Assembly (NCBI GenBank): GCA_029027985.1
Contig: CP119076.1
Coordinates: 3,408,422-3,472,421 of the forward strand
Reading direction: 5' to 3'
Source: Klebsiella aerogenes
GTDB taxonomy: Bacteria > Pseudomonadota > Gammaproteobacteria > Enterobacterales > Enterobacteriaceae
Length of the DNA stretch: 64,000 nt
How positions within the stretch are numbered: position 1 is the stretch's first letter; every line of letters begins with the position of its first letter. The notes below the pieces were generated by a model. The model worked only from the letters and a program-made list of their open reading frames with translations, was not told where the DNA came from and ran no database searches. The position numbers and the translations under genes were made by a program. Below, one piece after another: positions 8,331-18,321 of this stretch.

Positions 8331-9389
8331 TCAGGCGGCGATTGATACGCTCTTGATTTGCGCATACAGCCACTGACCTGGGACCACGCCCAGGTCATCC
8401 CGCGCCCACGGGCTGATGCGCGCCCAAAGCTTGCGTCCGCTGACCGTTAGCTGTACCTCAATCTGCCCGTTGGTTTCCAGACACTCGACAACCTGCGCAC
8501 GCAGGATATTACGAATACTGGTCTGTCGCGGGTGTTCCAGCACCAGTGACACATCCGAAGCCTGAATACGAATACGTGCAGGCTCACCCGGCGCCCGCGC
8601 CAGTTGATTAACCCACAACTGCTGATCACCCAGCGCCAGTGCGGTCATCGCGTACTGCGGATGCTGCGCTATCACCGAAACGTTAAGAATAGTGCTCTGC
8701 TGCTCCTGTGGCAGCCACGGATGCATCACGCTGCTGCTCCAGACGCTTTCCAGATCGCCAAACGCCTTCACCTTACCGTCTTCCAGCACCAGAACGTTAT
8801 CAGCAAGGTGCTGAATTTCATCCAGCGAGTGGCTGACGTACAGCATCGGGATATGGATCTCGCGCGCCAACCGCTGTAGGTAAGGCAACAACTCACGCTT
8901 GCGCGGAATATCCAGTGAGGCCAGTGGTTCATCCAGCAGCAGCAATTCCGGCGCGGTCAGTAAAGCGCGGCCAATTGCCACCCGCTGCTTTTCGCCGCCG
9001 GATAAACCACCGGGCAGACGGTCAAGCAGATGCTCAATCCCCAGTAGCGCCACCAGCTTATCAAACTGATCGACCATACTTTTGGCCATGCCGTACTTCA
9101 GGTTACCGCGCACTTTATAGTGCGGGAACAGACGCGCATCCTGGAACACATAGCCGATACGCCGCTTCTCCGGCGCCAGACAGATCCGCTGCTGCGCGTC
9201 ATTGAGCACCCGGCCATTGAGCACGATTCTCCCCTGCTGTGGCTGAGTCAGCCCGCTGATGGCGTTGATAAGCGAGGTTTTTCCTGCACCTGAGACGCCA
9301 AAGACGGCAGTAATACCACTGGCGGGCAGCATTTCATGAACGTCCAGACAGTGGTTGCCCAACGTCTGGCTAAAATCAAGTTCCAGCAT
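8331..9389 (-). CDS. modC: Molybdate ABC transporter ATP-binding protein
   Basis: Cytoplasmic ATPase of the ModABC high-affinity molybdate importer. 352 residues: Walker [10 protein letters not shown] at 31-39, Q-loop [10 protein letters not shown], signature [12 protein letters not shown] near 128-139, Walker B LLLLDEP, and a C-terminal Mop/TOBE molybdate-binding domain from about residue 290. It starts two bases after the modB stop and is the last gene of modABC. It meets ybhA tail to tail without a spacer, so no dedicated terminator fits between them. Confidence 0.96.
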   Translation of the reverse strand: MLELDFSQTLGNHCLDVHEMLPASGITAVFGVSGAGKTSLINAISGLTQPQQGRIVLNGRVLNDAQQRICLAPEKRRIGYVFQDARLFPHYKVRGNLKYGMAKSMVDQFDKLVALLGIEHLLDRLPGGLSGGEKQRVAIGRALLTAPELLLLDEPLASLDIPRKRELLPYLQRLAREIHIPMLYVSHSLDEIQHLADNVLVLEDGKVKAFGDLESVWSSSVMHPWLPQEQQSTILNVSVIAQHPQYAMTALALGDQQLWVNQLARAPGEPARIRIQASDVSLVLEHPRQTSIRNILRAQVVECLETNGQIEVQLTVSGRKLWARISPWARDDLGVVPGQWLYAQIKSVSIAA

Positions 9390-9391
9390 GA

Positions 9392-10081
9392 TTATTTCCC
9401 CATCCGCTTACGGCTAAGGCGCGCCAGCCATTCGGAGACCAGCAGCGATATCAGCGCCAGAATAATGGAAATGATGCACAACCGCGCGGCGGCGCCTTCA
9501 CTGCCGGGGGTTTGAATCAGGGTATACATAGCTGAAGGGATGGTTCGGGTTTCGCCTGGAATATTCGATACAAAGGTAATGGTGGCGCCGAACTCACCCA
9601 ACGAACGGGCGAAAGCCAGCACCGTACCCACAATAATGCCCGGCAGGGTCAGCGGCAGCGTAATGGTGAAAAACACCCGCCAGCGGTTAGCGCCCAGCGT
9701 GCGCGCCGCCTGCTCGAGCTTAACGTCTACCCCTTCGAGCGCAAGGCGAATCGCCCGCACCATCAGGGGGAATGACATCACCGCCGCCGCCAGCACTGCC
9801 CCACGCCAGCTGAAGGCGAAGGTGATACCAAACCAATCGTATAACCAACTGCCGATAAAACCGCGTCGGCCCATCGAAATCAACAGGAGATACCCCACTA
9901 CCACCGGCGGCAATACCAATGGCAGGTGGATAATACTGTCGAGTAACGCTTTACCGGGAAAATGGCGGCGCACCAGCAGCCAGGCAAAAAAGATCCCAAA
10001 AGGTAAGCTACAAACCACCGCCAGGGATGACACTTTCAGGCTCAGCAGTACCGCCTGCCATTCGGGATCGCTCAAAATCAT
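9392..10081 (-). CDS. modB: Molybdate ABC transporter permease
   Basis: Inner-membrane channel of ModABC; 229 residues, about five TM helices, with the EAA-loop sequence [21 protein letters not shown] that docks on ModC. It overlaps modA by four bases (ATGA on the minus strand) and precedes modC by two, giving tight coupling of the three subunits. Length and sequence agree with E. coli ModB. Confidence 0.96.
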   Translation of the reverse strand: MILSDPEWQAVLLSLKVSSLAVVCSLPFGIFFAWLLVRRHFPGKALLDSIIHLPLVLPPVVVGYLLLISMGRRGFIGSWLYDWFGITFAFSWRGAVLAAAVMSFPLMVRAIRLALEGVDVKLEQAARTLGANRWRVFFTITLPLTLPGIIVGTVLAFARSLGEFGATITFVSNIPGETRTIPSAMYTLIQTPGSEGAAARLCIISIILALISLLVSEWLARLSRKRMGK

Positions 10082-10854
10082 TCGTGCGTTGTAAATCCGT
10101 AACGTTTAAAGATAACCGAGGCCTCAGGGCCCTTCAGATAGTCATAAAACGCTGATACTGTAGCATTTTTGTGCCCATCAACGATAGCCAGCGGATACTC
10201 GACTTTCTTATGCGAATCTTCCGGGAAAGTACCGACCACTTTTACGCCCTTGCTGGCGACGGCATCAGAGCCATAGACGATACCCAACGGTGCTTCGTTG
10301 CGCTCCACCAGCGCCAACGCGCCGCGAACATCTTCAGCCGGCGCCAGCTTCGGCGACAGCGTTTCCCAGGCGCCCAGTTTCTGCAGCGCTTCTTTAGCAT
10401 AGATACCTGCCGGCACGTGTTCCGGGTCGCCTACCGCCAGACGGCCGCCTTTCAGCAGGCTGGTCCAGTCGGTTTTATTATTAATGGTGATATCGCCCTG
10501 AGCGCTGGCTTTCGGCGCGACCACCACCAGGCTATTACCCAGCAGGGTGGCGCGAGAGGTCGTATCAATTGATTTTTTCTCTACCGCGTAGTCCATCCAT
10601 TTCTGGTCCGCGGAGATAAACAGATCGGCTGGCGCGCCAGCTTCTATCTGCCGCGCCAGTGTGGAAGATGAGGCAAAGGAAGAGACAACGTCGACGTTCT
10701 TCTCTTTTTTGTACTCTTTCGCAATATCCTGCATTGCGTTGGTTAACGACGCTGCCGCGAAGACAGTGATTTTGCCGTCCTGCGCCAGCGCATGACCAGT
10801 AACGGAGAGCGTTAAAGTCGCTCCGGCCAGAAAACGTAACCATTGACGTGCCAT
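10078..10854 (-). CDS. modA: Periplasmic molybdate-binding protein
   Basis: Captures molybdate (and tungstate) in the periplasm for ModBC. 258 residues with a signal peptide ending ALAQ (about residue 25), then the two-lobed binding fold starting KITVFAAASLTNAMQDI, whose Ser residues bind the oxyanion. First gene of modABC; a ModE operator palindrome lies 19 bases upstream of its start codon. SD AGGAG (minus strand) precedes the ATG. Confidence 0.97.
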   Translation of the reverse strand: MARQWLRFLAGATLTLSVTGHALAQDGKITVFAAASLTNAMQDIAKEYKKEKNVDVVSSFASSSTLARQIEAGAPADLFISADQKWMDYAVEKKSIDTTSRATLLGNSLVVVAPKASAQGDITINNKTDWTSLLKGGRLAVGDPEHVPAGIYAKEALQKLGAWETLSPKLAPAEDVRGALALVERNEAPLGIVYGSDAVASKGVKVVGTFPEDSHKKVEYPLAIVDGHKNATVSAFYDYLKGPEASVIFKRYGFTTHE

Positions 10855-10872
10855 CTGAAACTCCTGTGAGTG

Positions 10873-10896
10873 CGTTATGTAACAGACAATATAACG
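10873..10896 (-). promoter_or_regulatory. ModE operator of modABC
   Basis: Imperfect palindrome CGTTATgta...ataTAACG closely matching the E. coli modA operator bound by molybdate-loaded ModE to repress transport. modE itself is encoded 400 bases away. Confidence 0.8.
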
Positions 10897-10960
10897 ACAA
10901 CAGTAAGGATTTCCCAGAGCGATTTGGTGGTAACTGGATGAAGATCAACTTAAAAGAGGA

Positions 10961-10987
10961 AAGAAAACGCCCGGCTAACCGGGCGTT
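10961..10987 (-). terminator. Terminator of acrZ
   Basis: Nine-base stem AACGCCCGG (10966-10974) / CCGGGCGTT (10979-10987) with loop CTAA, followed on the minus strand by TTTTCTT, seven bases after the acrZ stop. Confidence 0.8.
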
Positions 10988-10993
10988 GGAGAA

Positions 10994-11143
10994 TCAGTGA
11001 TTTTGCTGGCTGTTGTCTTTATGGCCGACGCCAGAGAAAATGTTAAACACTTCGCCAAGACCGTAAATCAGGCCCATGATGATAGCCATCACCACAGGTA
11101 CCATGACGACAGCAAATACCAGACTTTTCAACAGCTCTAACAT
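10994..11143 (-). CDS. acrZ: AcrAB-TolC pump small accessory protein AcrZ
   Basis: A 49-residue single-helix inner-membrane protein (formerly YbhT) that binds AcrB and adjusts which drugs are exported. The sequence [20 protein letters not shown] and the tail [15 protein letters not shown] match E. coli AcrZ closely. A longer frame opens at 11206, but homology and length fix the start at 11143. It lies between modA and modE, transcribed away from modE, as in E. coli. Confidence 0.94.
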   Translation of the reverse strand: MLELLKSLVFAVVMVPVVMAIIMGLIYGLGEVFNIFSGVGHKDNSQQNH

Positions 11144-11296
11144 GGTTTGCTCCAGATAGTACGAATACTTCATTGTAACCATTTCAGCCGGAAAAACACG
11201 CCCCATTTGTGCGGTGCCTTATGACGACAGCGGCAGATGCCTGTTGCAAGATGGGCGCTATCGTTCACAATACTCTTTTTTCGTCAGGAATTGATT

Positions 11297-12085
11297 ATGC
11301 AGGCCGAAATTCTTCTTACTCTTAAGCTGCAGCAGCGCCTGTTCGCCGATCCTCGCCGTATCGCCCTGCTGAAACAGATTGATCAAACCGGCTCCATCAG
11401 CCAGGGAGCGAAAAACGCGGGCATCAGCTATAAAAGCGCATGGGATGCGATTAACGAAATGAACCAGCTCAGCGAACAATCGCTGGTCGATCGCGCCACC
11501 GGCGGCAAAGGCGGCGGCGGCGCGATACTGACCCGCTACGGCCAACGCTTAATTCAACTGTACGATCTGTTGGCGCAAATTCAGCAAAAAGCGTTCGACG
11601 TGTTAAGTGACGATGACGCTCTCCCTCTCGACAGCCTGCTGGCCGCGATCTCCCGCTTCTCACTGCAAACCAGCGCCCGAAACCAGTGGTTCGGCACCAT
11701 TACCGGCCGCGACCACCAGCAGGTGCAACAGCACGTTGAGGTTCTGCTGGCCGACGGTCAAACCCGCTTTAAAGTCGCCATTACCGCACAGAGCGCCGAT
11801 CGGCTCGGACTTGTAGAAGGTCAGGAAGTGCTGGTGCTGCTGAAAGCGCCATGGGTCGGTATCACCCAGGATAGCGTCGTCGCACAACAGGCCGATAACC
11901 AACTCAACGGACGTATCAGCCATATCGAACGCGGCCCGGAGCAGTGCGAAGTATTAATGGCGCTGCCAGATGGCCAGAACCTGTGTGCCACGCTGCCGCT
12001 GGTGCACATCGACGGGTTGCAAGAGGGCGCCGAGGCGATCGCATACTTTAATGCCGACCACATCATTCTCGCGACCTTGTGCTAA
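11297..12085 (+). CDS. modE: Molybdate-responsive transcriptional regulator
   Basis: Dimeric DNA-binding protein that represses modABC and activates molybdoenzyme genes when molybdate is bound. 262 residues: winged HTH over about 15-95 (GSISQGAKNAGISYKSAWDAINEMN), then two Mop/TOBE repeats (about 125-262) that bind molybdate, with SARNQW and KAPWVGIT motifs. The frame extends upstream to 11237, but ATG at 11297 gives the E. coli length and N-terminus (MQAEILLTLK). A gap of 67 bases separates it from modF. Confidence 0.96.
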   Translation: MQAEILLTLKLQQRLFADPRRIALLKQIDQTGSISQGAKNAGISYKSAWDAINEMNQLSEQSLVDRATGGKGGGGAILTRYGQRLIQLYDLLAQIQQKAFDVLSDDDALPLDSLLAAISRFSLQTSARNQWFGTITGRDHQQVQQHVEVLLADGQTRFKVAITAQSADRLGLVEGQEVLVLLKAPWVGITQDSVVAQQADNQLNGRISHIERGPEQCEVLMALPDGQNLCATLPLVHIDGLQEGAEAIAYFNADHIILATLC

Positions 12086-12152
12086 CGGCATTGACATTAC
12101 CGCCGCGAAGACGTATCCCTGAAGCACATCGCTGCAAAAAATGGGATACACA

Positions 12153-13628
12153 ATGTCATCATTGCAAATTTCGCAAGGCACGTTTCGTCTTAGCGACACT
12201 AAAACCTTAAAAATCGAGCACCTCATCCTCCGCGCCGGCGAAAGCTGGGCGTTTGTCGGCAGCAACGGCAGCGGAAAATCGGCGCTGGCCAGAGCCCTGG
12301 CTGGCGAACTGACGCTACTGAGCGGACAGCGCGAAAGCGGATTTCCGCGCATCACCCGCCTCTCCTTCGAACAGCTGCAGAAACTGGTCAGCGACGAGTG
12401 GCAGCGTAATAACACCGATCTCCTCAGCCCCGGCGAAGAAGATACCGGCCGCACCACCGCGGAAATCATCGAGGATGAAAAGCGGGATCCTGCGCGTTGC
12501 GCCCAACTGGCGGAACAGTTTGGCATCAGTCACCTGCTGACGCGGCGCTTTAAGTATCTATCGACCGGTGAAACGCGTAAAACGCTGCTCTGTCAGGCGC
12601 TGATGAGCGAGCCCGACCTGCTTATCCTTGATGAACCCTTTGATGGGTTGGATGTCGCCTCGCGCCAGCAGTTAGCCGATCTGTTAGCCAATCTGCACCT
12701 CGCCGGGATCACCCTGGTACTGGTACTCAACCGCTTCGATGAAATTCCGGATTTCGTCGAGTATGCCGGCGTACTGGCGGACTGTACGCTCAGCGAAACT
12801 GGTGAGAAACAGGCGTTACTGCAACAGGCGCTGATCGCCCAATTGGCGCACAGCGAAAAACTTGACGGCATGGCGCTCCCGGAGCCGGACGCTCCCGCTG
12901 CACGGCACGATTTAGCGGACAACGCCCCGCTTATTGTTCTTAACGATGGCATGGTGTCGTACAACGATAAAGCCATCATTAATCAGTTGAGCTGGACGGT
13001 GAATTCCGGCGAGCACTGGCAGATTGTCGGCCCCAACGGCGCGGGTAAATCAACGCTGCTGAGCCTGGTGACGGGCGATCATCCCCAGGGATACAGCAAC
13101 GATCTGACGCTATTTGGCCGTCGTCGCGGTAGCGGCGAGACCATCTGGGATATCAAAAAACATATTGGTTACGTCAGCAGTAGCCTGCATCTGGAGTATC
13201 GCGTCAGCACTAACGTGCGTAACGTCATCCTTTCCGGTTACTTCGACTCCATCGGCATTTATCAGGCGGTGTCTGATAAACAGCACAAGCTGGTACAACG
13301 CTGGCTCGATATCCTCGGCATCGACAAACGCACTGCCGACGCCCCATTCCATAGTCTGTCATGGGGGCAACAGCGGCTGGCGCTGATCGTCCGCGCGCTG
13401 GTCAAACACCCTACCCTCCTGATCCTTGATGAACCCTTACAGGGATTGGATCCGTTAAATCGTCAGCTGGTACGCCGTTTCATCGATGTGCTCATTAGCG
13501 AAGGGACTACACAACTGCTGTTTGTTTCACATCATGCCGAAGATGCTCCGGACTGCATTACCCACCGTCTGGAGTTTGTCCGTAGTGGAGACGGTTACAC
13601 TTATCGTGTCGGCCCACTGACTGAATGA
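12153..13628 (+). CDS. modF: Tandem ABC ATPase ModF (PhrA-like)
   Basis: Soluble protein with two ABC ATPase domains and no membrane part: Walker A GSNGSGKSAL and GPNGAGKSTL, Walker B LLILDEPFDGLD and LLILDEPLQGLD. The E. coli homolog sits behind modE and was earlier called photorepair protein PhrA; its function is not settled and transport is unlikely. Start ATG 12153 (MSSLQISQGTF) matches E. coli; an ATG four codons earlier (12141) is possible. Ends in a good terminator at 13636. Confidence 0.92.
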   Translation: MSSLQISQGTFRLSDTKTLKIEHLILRAGESWAFVGSNGSGKSALARALAGELTLLSGQRESGFPRITRLSFEQLQKLVSDEWQRNNTDLLSPGEEDTGRTTAEIIEDEKRDPARCAQLAEQFGISHLLTRRFKYLSTGETRKTLLCQALMSEPDLLILDEPFDGLDVASRQQLADLLANLHLAGITLVLVLNRFDEIPDFVEYAGVLADCTLSETGEKQALLQQALIAQLAHSEKLDGMALPEPDAPAARHDLADNAPLIVLNDGMVSYNDKAIINQLSWTVNSGEHWQIVGPNGAGKSTLLSLVTGDHPQGYSNDLTLFGRRRGSGETIWDIKKHIGYVSSSLHLEYRVSTNVRNVILSGYFDSIGIYQAVSDKQHKLVQRWLDILGIDKRTADAPFHSLSWGQQRLALIVRALVKHPTLLILDEPLQGLDPLNRQLVRRFIDVLISEGTTQLLFVSHHAEDAPDCITHRLEFVRSGDGYTYRVGPLTE

Positions 13629-13635
13629 GGCTATA

Positions 13636-13663
13636 CAGGGGTCTGCGGACCCCTGCTATTTTT
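13636..13663 (+). terminator. Terminator of modE-modF
   Basis: Perfect 8-bp stem CAGGGGTC (13636-13643) / GACCCCTG (13648-13655), loop TGCG, followed by CTATTTTT. Confidence 0.85.
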
Positions 13664-13740
13664 CAGAGTAATAACCAGAAATCAAATTAACTGATTGTTT
13701 AATATTAAAAAATAACAATCCCGACTTATCACACCTTCAA

Positions 13741-13756
13741 GTGTAAACGATTCCAC
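13741..13756 (+). promoter_or_regulatory. External GalR/GalS operator (OE)
   Basis: GTGTAAACGATTCCAC is identical to the E. coli gal OE. Its centre is 113 bp from the centre of the internal operator, the same spacing as in E. coli, so the HU-assisted repression loop is probably kept. Confidence 0.9.
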
Positions 13757-13803
13757 TAATTTAGCCTGTGTCACACTTTTTCCTTCTTTGATATGCTATC
13801 TTC
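13757..13803 (+). promoter_or_regulatory. gal operon promoter with CRP site
   Basis: A CRP-type site (around 13758-13779, right half TGTCACACT) is followed by the P2 -10 element TATGCT (13792-13797); TATCTT (13797-13802) is in the P1 -10 position. This reproduces the overlapping P1/P2 layout of E. coli gal, although the P1 hexamer differs from the E. coli TATGGT. Confidence 0.75.
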
Positions 13804-13834
13804 CTCTCACACGATAAGCCTATTGGAGCGAATC

Positions 13835-14851
13835 ATGAAAGTATTGGTCACAGGTGGTAGCGGTTACATTGGCAGTCATACTTGTGTACAGCTACTGCTG
13901 CAGGGACATGAAGTGATTATTCTCGACAATCTCTGCAACAGTAAACGCAGCGTATTGCCGATCATTGAACGTCTCGGCGGCAAGAAAGCCACCTTTGTCG
14001 AAGGCGATATTCGTAATGAAGCCCTGATGACGGAAATTCTGCACGATCACGCCATCGAAGCGGTGATCCATTTCGCCGGCCTGAAAGCCGTCGGCGAATC
14101 CGTCGCCAAGCCGCTGGAATATTACGACAATAACGTTACCGGTACGCTTAAATTAGTCTCAGCTATGCGTGCTGCTGGCGTGAAAAACTTCATATTCAGC
14201 TCCTCTGCTACCGTTTACGGCGACCAGCCGAAGATCCCCTACGTTGAAAGCTTCCCAACCGGCACGCCACAAAGCCCGTATGGCAAAAGCAAGCTGATGG
14301 TTGAGCAAATCCTCACCGACCTGCAAAAAGCCCAGCCGGACTGGAGCATCGCGTTACTGCGCTACTTCAACCCGGTCGGCGCGCATCCATCGGGCGATAT
14401 GGGCGAAGACCCGCAGGGTATTCCGAACAACCTGATGCCGTACATCGCGCAGGTGGCGGTTGGCCGCCGCGAATCGCTGGCGGTGTTCGGTAACGACTAC
14501 CCGACCGAAGACGGTACCGGCGTTCGTGACTACATCCACGTGATGGACCTCGCCGACGGCCACGTTGCCGCGATGGAAAAACTGGCGAATAAAGCTGGCG
14601 TACACATCTACAACCTTGGCGCCGGCGTCGGCAGCAGCGTGCTGGATGTGGTCAACGCGTTCAGCAAAGCCTGCGGCAAACCGATTAATTATCACTTCGC
14701 GCCGCGCCGCGACGGCGATCTCCCGGCCTACTGGGCTGACGCCGCCAAAGCCGACCGTGACCTGAACTGGCGCGTGACGCGCAACCTTGACGAAATGGCG
14801 CAGGACACCTGGCACTGGCAGTCCCGCCATCCGCAAGGTTATCCAGACTAA
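13835..14851 (+). CDS. galE: UDP-glucose 4-epimerase
   Basis: Interconverts UDP-galactose and UDP-glucose, cytoplasmic, Leloir pathway. 338 residues as in E. coli: NAD-binding GGSGYIG at 7-13, the Ser of SSSATVYG (about 122-128) and the catalytic YGKSK (Tyr149). A frame opens at 13793, but that ATG lies within the promoter -10 region; 13835 with SD GGAG is correct. The internal GalR operator lies in its first codons. Gene order galE-galT-galK-galM. Confidence 0.98.
   Translation: MKVLVTGGSGYIGSHTCVQLLLQGHEVIILDNLCNSKRSVLPIIERLGGKKATFVEGDIRNEALMTEILHDHAIEAVIHFAGLKAVGESVAKPLEYYDNNVTGTLKLVSAMRAAGVKNFIFSSSATVYGDQPKIPYVESFPTGTPQSPYGKSKLMVEQILTDLQKAQPDWSIALLRYFNPVGAHPSGDMGEDPQGIPNNLMPYIAQVAVGRRESLAVFGNDYPTEDGTGVRDYIHVMDLADGHVAAMEKLANKAGVHIYNLGAGVGSSVLDVVNAFSKACGKPINYHFAPRRDGDLPAYWADAAKADRDLNWRVTRNLDEMAQDTWHWQSRHPQGYPD
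13854..13869 (+). promoter_or_regulatory. Internal GalR/GalS operator (OI) inside galE
   Basis: GTGGTAGCGGTTACAT, matching the E. coli internal operator; it overlaps codons 7-12 of galE that encode the GGSGYIG motif. Confidence 0.88.
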
Positions 14852-14883
14852 TAGCCTGATAGGTAAGGCTCTAAGGAAATACC

Positions 14884-15936
14884 ATGACGCAATTTAACCC
14901 CGTCGACCATCCGCACCGTCGTTATAACCCGTTAACCGGGCAGTGGATTCTGGTTTCACCGCATCGCGCCAAGCGCCCCTGGCAAGGGGCGCAGGAGACG
15001 CCGGCAAAACAAACGTTGCCCGCGCACGATGCGGACTGTTTCTTGTGCCCGGGTAATACCCGCGTCACCGGCGACAAAAACCCGAACTACACCGGCACCT
15101 ACGTGTTTACGAACGACTTTGCGGCGCTGATGACCGATACCCCGGACGCCCCGGAAAGCGACGATCCGCTAATGCGCTGCCAAAGCGCGCGCGGCACCAG
15201 TCGGGTTATCTGCTTTTCGCCAGACCACAGCAAAACGCTGCCGGAACTGAGCGTTGAAGCGCTGGAAGGCGTGGTTAAAGCATGGCAGGAGCAGACCGCG
15301 GACCTTGGGAAGAGCTACCCCTGGGTTCAGGTCTTCGAAAACAAAGGGGCGGCGATGGGTTGCTCCAATCCGCATCCGCATGGCCAGGTCTGGGCAAACA
15401 GCTTCCTGCCGAATGAAGCGGAACGCGAAGATCGTCTGCAAAAAAGTTACTTCGTTGAACAGGGTTCACCGATGCTGGTGGACTACGCGCAACGCGAACT
15501 GGCCGACGGCAGCCGTACCGTCGTCGACACCGAACACTGGCTGGCCGTGGTGCCTTACTGGGCGGCCTGGCCATTTGAAACGCTGTTGCTGCCGAAAGCG
15601 CACATCCAGCGTTTGACTGATTTAACCGATGCCCAGCGCCGCGATCTGGCGCTGGCGCTAAAAAAGCTGACCAGCCGTTACGACAACCTGTTCCAGTGTT
15701 CCTTCCCCTACTCCATGGGCTGGCACGGGGCGCCGTTTAATAATGAAGATAATCCACACTGGCAGCTGCACGCTCACTTTTACCCACCGCTGCTGCGCTC
15801 CGCCACGGTGCGCAAATTTATGGTCGGTTACGAGATGCTAGCCGAAACCCAGCGCGACCTGACGGCGGAACAAGCCGCCGAAAAACTGCGCGCCGTTAGC
15901 GATATCCATTTTCGTGAATCAGGAGTTGAAGAATGA
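14884..15936 (+). CDS. galT: Galactose-1-phosphate uridylyltransferase
   Basis: Exchanges UMP between UDP-glucose and galactose-1-phosphate. 350 residues (E. coli 348) with the HPHGQ active-site motif in [11 protein letters not shown], where the second His is uridylylated, and metal-binding Cys near the N-terminus (CFLCPGN). SD AAGGAAA precedes the ATG. It starts 32 bases after galE and overlaps galK by four bases. Confidence 0.98.
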   Translation: MTQFNPVDHPHRRYNPLTGQWILVSPHRAKRPWQGAQETPAKQTLPAHDADCFLCPGNTRVTGDKNPNYTGTYVFTNDFAALMTDTPDAPESDDPLMRCQSARGTSRVICFSPDHSKTLPELSVEALEGVVKAWQEQTADLGKSYPWVQVFENKGAAMGCSNPHPHGQVWANSFLPNEAEREDRLQKSYFVEQGSPMLVDYAQRELADGSRTVVDTEHWLAVVPYWAAWPFETLLLPKAHIQRLTDLTDAQRRDLALALKKLTSRYDNLFQCSFPYSMGWHGAPFNNEDNPHWQLHAHFYPPLLRSATVRKFMVGYEMLAETQRDLTAEQAAEKLRAVSDIHFRESGVEE

Positions 15937-17081
15937 GTCTGAAAGAGAAAACCCAGGCGCTGTTTGCTGCACAGTTTGGCTACCCTGCCAATCACGTCAT
16001 TCAGGCGCCGGGCCGCGTCAACCTGATTGGCGAACATACCGACTACAACGATGGTTTCGTGCTGCCGTGCGCCATTGATTATCAAACCGTGGTAAGCTGC
16101 GCGCCGCGTTCCGACCGCATAGTGCGGGTGATTGCCGCCGATTACGACAATCAGCGGGACGAATTCTCTCTCGATGCGCCGATCGTCAGCCACGATACCC
16201 AGCAGTGGTCAAACTACGTGCGCGGCGTGGTCAAGCACCTGCAGAAGCGCAATAACCACTTCGGTGGCGCCGATCTGGTGATCAGCGGCAACGTGCCGCA
16301 GGGTGCGGGACTCAGCTCTTCTGCCTCGCTGGAGGTCGCCGTCGGCACCGTGTTCCAGCAGCTGTATCATCTGCCGCTCGATGGCGCGCAAATCGCCCTT
16401 AACGGCCAGGAAGCGGAAAACCAGTTTGTCGGCTGCAACTGCGGCATCATGGACCAGTTAATCTCGGCGCTGGGCAAAAAAGATCACGCGCTGCTGATCG
16501 ACTGCCGCACGCTCGGCACCAAGCCGGTGTCGATGCCAAAAGGCGTGGCGGTGATCATCATCAATAGCAACTTTAAACGCACTCTGGTGGGTAGCGAGTA
16601 CAATACCCGCCGCGAGCAGTGCGAAACCGGCGCCCGCTTCTTCCAGCAGCCCGCCCTGCGCGACGTGAAGCTGGAGCAGTTTAACGCCGTGGCCCACGAG
16701 CTGGATCCCATCGTGGCGAAACGCGTGCGCCACGTCCTGACGGAAAATGCCCGTACCGTTGAAGCGGCAAGCGCGCTGGCGAGCGGCGATCTGCTGCGAA
16801 TGGGCCAACTGATGGCGGAGTCCCATGCCTCCATGCGCGATGATTTTGAAATCACCGTGCCGCAAATTGATACTCTGGTTGAGATAGTCAAAGGCGTTAT
16901 CGGCGACCAGGGCGGCGTACGCATGACCGGCGGCGGTTTTGGCGGCTGTATCGTCGCACTGGTACCGGAAGCATGGGTTGATAAGGTTCAGCAAGCGGTC
17001 GCTGAGCAGTACGAAGCAAAAACCGGCATTAAAGAAACCTTCTACGTCTGCAAACCATCCCAGGGGGCCGGCCAATGCTAA
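15933..17081 (+). CDS. galK: Galactokinase
   Basis: Phosphorylates galactose at O1 with ATP; cytoplasmic GHMP kinase, 382 residues. Motifs: galactokinase signature [15 protein letters not shown] (about 28-42), the ATP loop [15 protein letters not shown] (about 120-134) and [11 protein letters not shown] near residue 335. Overlaps galT by four and galM by seven bases. Confidence 0.98.
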   Translation: MSLKEKTQALFAAQFGYPANHVIQAPGRVNLIGEHTDYNDGFVLPCAIDYQTVVSCAPRSDRIVRVIAADYDNQRDEFSLDAPIVSHDTQQWSNYVRGVVKHLQKRNNHFGGADLVISGNVPQGAGLSSSASLEVAVGTVFQQLYHLPLDGAQIALNGQEAENQFVGCNCGIMDQLISALGKKDHALLIDCRTLGTKPVSMPKGVAVIIINSNFKRTLVGSEYNTRREQCETGARFFQQPALRDVKLEQFNAVAHELDPIVAKRVRHVLTENARTVEAASALASGDLLRMGQLMAESHASMRDDFEITVPQIDTLVEIVKGVIGDQGGVRMTGGGFGGCIVALVPEAWVDKVQQAVAEQYEAKTGIKETFYVCKPSQGAGQC

Positions 17082-18118
17082 CGCAAACCACCGACCTCGC
17101 ACCCGACGGCCAGCCGTGGAACCTGATCACCCTACGTAACCACGCAGGAATGACGGTCACGGTGATGGACTGGGGCGCCACCCTGCTGTCGGCTGAGGTG
17201 AAACTTGCCGATGGCAGCTTACGCGAAGCGCTGCTCGGCTGCGCGGTGCCGCAGCAGTACGGCGAGCAGGCGGCTTATCTCGGCGCGTCGGTCGGCCGCT
17301 ATGCCAACCGCATCGCCAACAGCCGCTTTGCGCTTGATGGCCATACGGTCAGTCTGTCCCCGTCTAACGACGCGGGCCACCAGCTGCACGGCGGGCCGGA
17401 CGGATTCGACAAGCGCCGCTGGCAACTTATCCGCCACGACGACAGCCAGGCGCTGTTTGCTCTTGAATCCACCGACGGCGATCAGGGTTATCCGGGCCAC
17501 CTGCAGGCGACAGCACACTATCGCCTGACTGACGATAACCGTATTTCGATTGAGTATCGCGCCACCGTGGATAAACCCTGTCCGGTGAATATGACTAACC
17601 ACGTCTATTTCAACCTTGATGGCGTCCAGGGCGACGTGCGCAACCATCGCCTGCAGATTTTCGCCGACCAGTATCTGCCGGTCGAGAGCGATGGCATTCC
17701 TTATGGCGATCTGCGCGACGTAGCGCAAACCAGCTTTGATTTCCGTGAGCCGAGGGTCATTGCCGGGGATTTCCTCGCCGATGCAGACCAGCAGAAGGTG
17801 AAAGGTTACGACCACGCGTTTCTACTGCAGGCCAAAGGCGACGCCCGTCAGCCAGCGGCGCAGGTCTGGTCGCAGGACGAAAAGCTGCAGATGGCGGTGT
17901 ATACCTCTGCCCCGGCCCTGCAATTTTACTCCGGTAACTATCTTGGCGGTACGCCGTCGCGTACGGCGCAACCGTACGATGACTGGCAAGGTCTGGCGCT
18001 GGAGAGCGAGTTCCTGCCGGATTCGCCGAATCATCCGCACTGGCCGCAGCCGGATTGCGTATTGCGCCCCGGCGCCGAATACGTCAGCCTGACGGAATAT
18101 CAATTTATCGCCAAATAA
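17075..18118 (+). CDS. galM: Aldose 1-epimerase (mutarotase)
   Basis: Converts beta- to alpha-galactose to feed GalK. 347 residues (E. coli 346); catalytic His in HQLHGG and NHVYFNLDG regions, catalytic Glu in the C-terminal [10 protein letters not shown]. Fourth gene of the gal operon, overlapping galK by seven bases; followed directly by a terminator. Confidence 0.97.
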   Translation: MLTQTTDLAPDGQPWNLITLRNHAGMTVTVMDWGATLLSAEVKLADGSLREALLGCAVPQQYGEQAAYLGASVGRYANRIANSRFALDGHTVSLSPSNDAGHQLHGGPDGFDKRRWQLIRHDDSQALFALESTDGDQGYPGHLQATAHYRLTDDNRISIEYRATVDKPCPVNMTNHVYFNLDGVQGDVRNHRLQIFADQYLPVESDGIPYGDLRDVAQTSFDFREPRVIAGDFLADADQQKVKGYDHAFLLQAKGDARQPAAQVWSQDEKLQMAVYTSAPALQFYSGNYLGGTPSRTAQPYDDWQGLALESEFLPDSPNHPHWPQPDCVLRPGAEYVSLTEYQFIAK

Positions 18119-18124
18119 TACCCG

Positions 18125-18148
18125 GCCCTCCTGGTGGAGGGCTTTTTT
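18125..18148 (+). terminator. Terminator of galETKM
   Basis: Stem GCCCTCC (18125-18131) / GGAGGGC (18136-18142), loop TGGT, then six T. Confidence 0.9.
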
Positions 18149-18208
18149 ATCATTTCGCTGAAAAATACGCCACTTACAGCAAAAACATAACCTCTGTTTT
18201 ACAAGCAC

Positions 18209-18238
18209 CTTACACTGAGCCACTATTTTCGCTATGGT
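18209..18238 (+). promoter_or_regulatory. Possible sigma-70 promoter of gpmA
   Basis: CTTACA (18209-18214) and TATGGT (18233-18238), 18-bp spacing; four of six matches each. Weak evidence by itself. Confidence 0.35.
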
Positions 18239-18249
18239 TAGGGATAAGC

Positions 18250-18275
18250 ATTGCCGTGAGGTAAATCACGGCAAT
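18250..18275. promoter_or_regulatory. Perfect 10-bp palindrome upstream of gpmA, CRP-like
   Basis: ATTGCCGTGA (18250-18259) and TCACGGCAAT (18266-18275) flank six bases. The core GTGA-N6-TCAC fits a CRP or similar dimer site. It ends where the Fur box begins. No T-run follows, so it is not a terminator. Confidence 0.5.
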
Positions 18276-18293
18276 ATAATGAGAATTGTTATC
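18275..18293 (+). promoter_or_regulatory. Fur box upstream of gpmA
   Basis: TATAATGAGAATTGTTATC matches 15 of 19 positions of the Fur consensus. Iron-dependent control of gpmA is known in E. coli. Confidence 0.75.
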
Positions 18294-18321
18294 ATTCAAA
18301 TAAAGCTTGAGGAGTAAGTGT

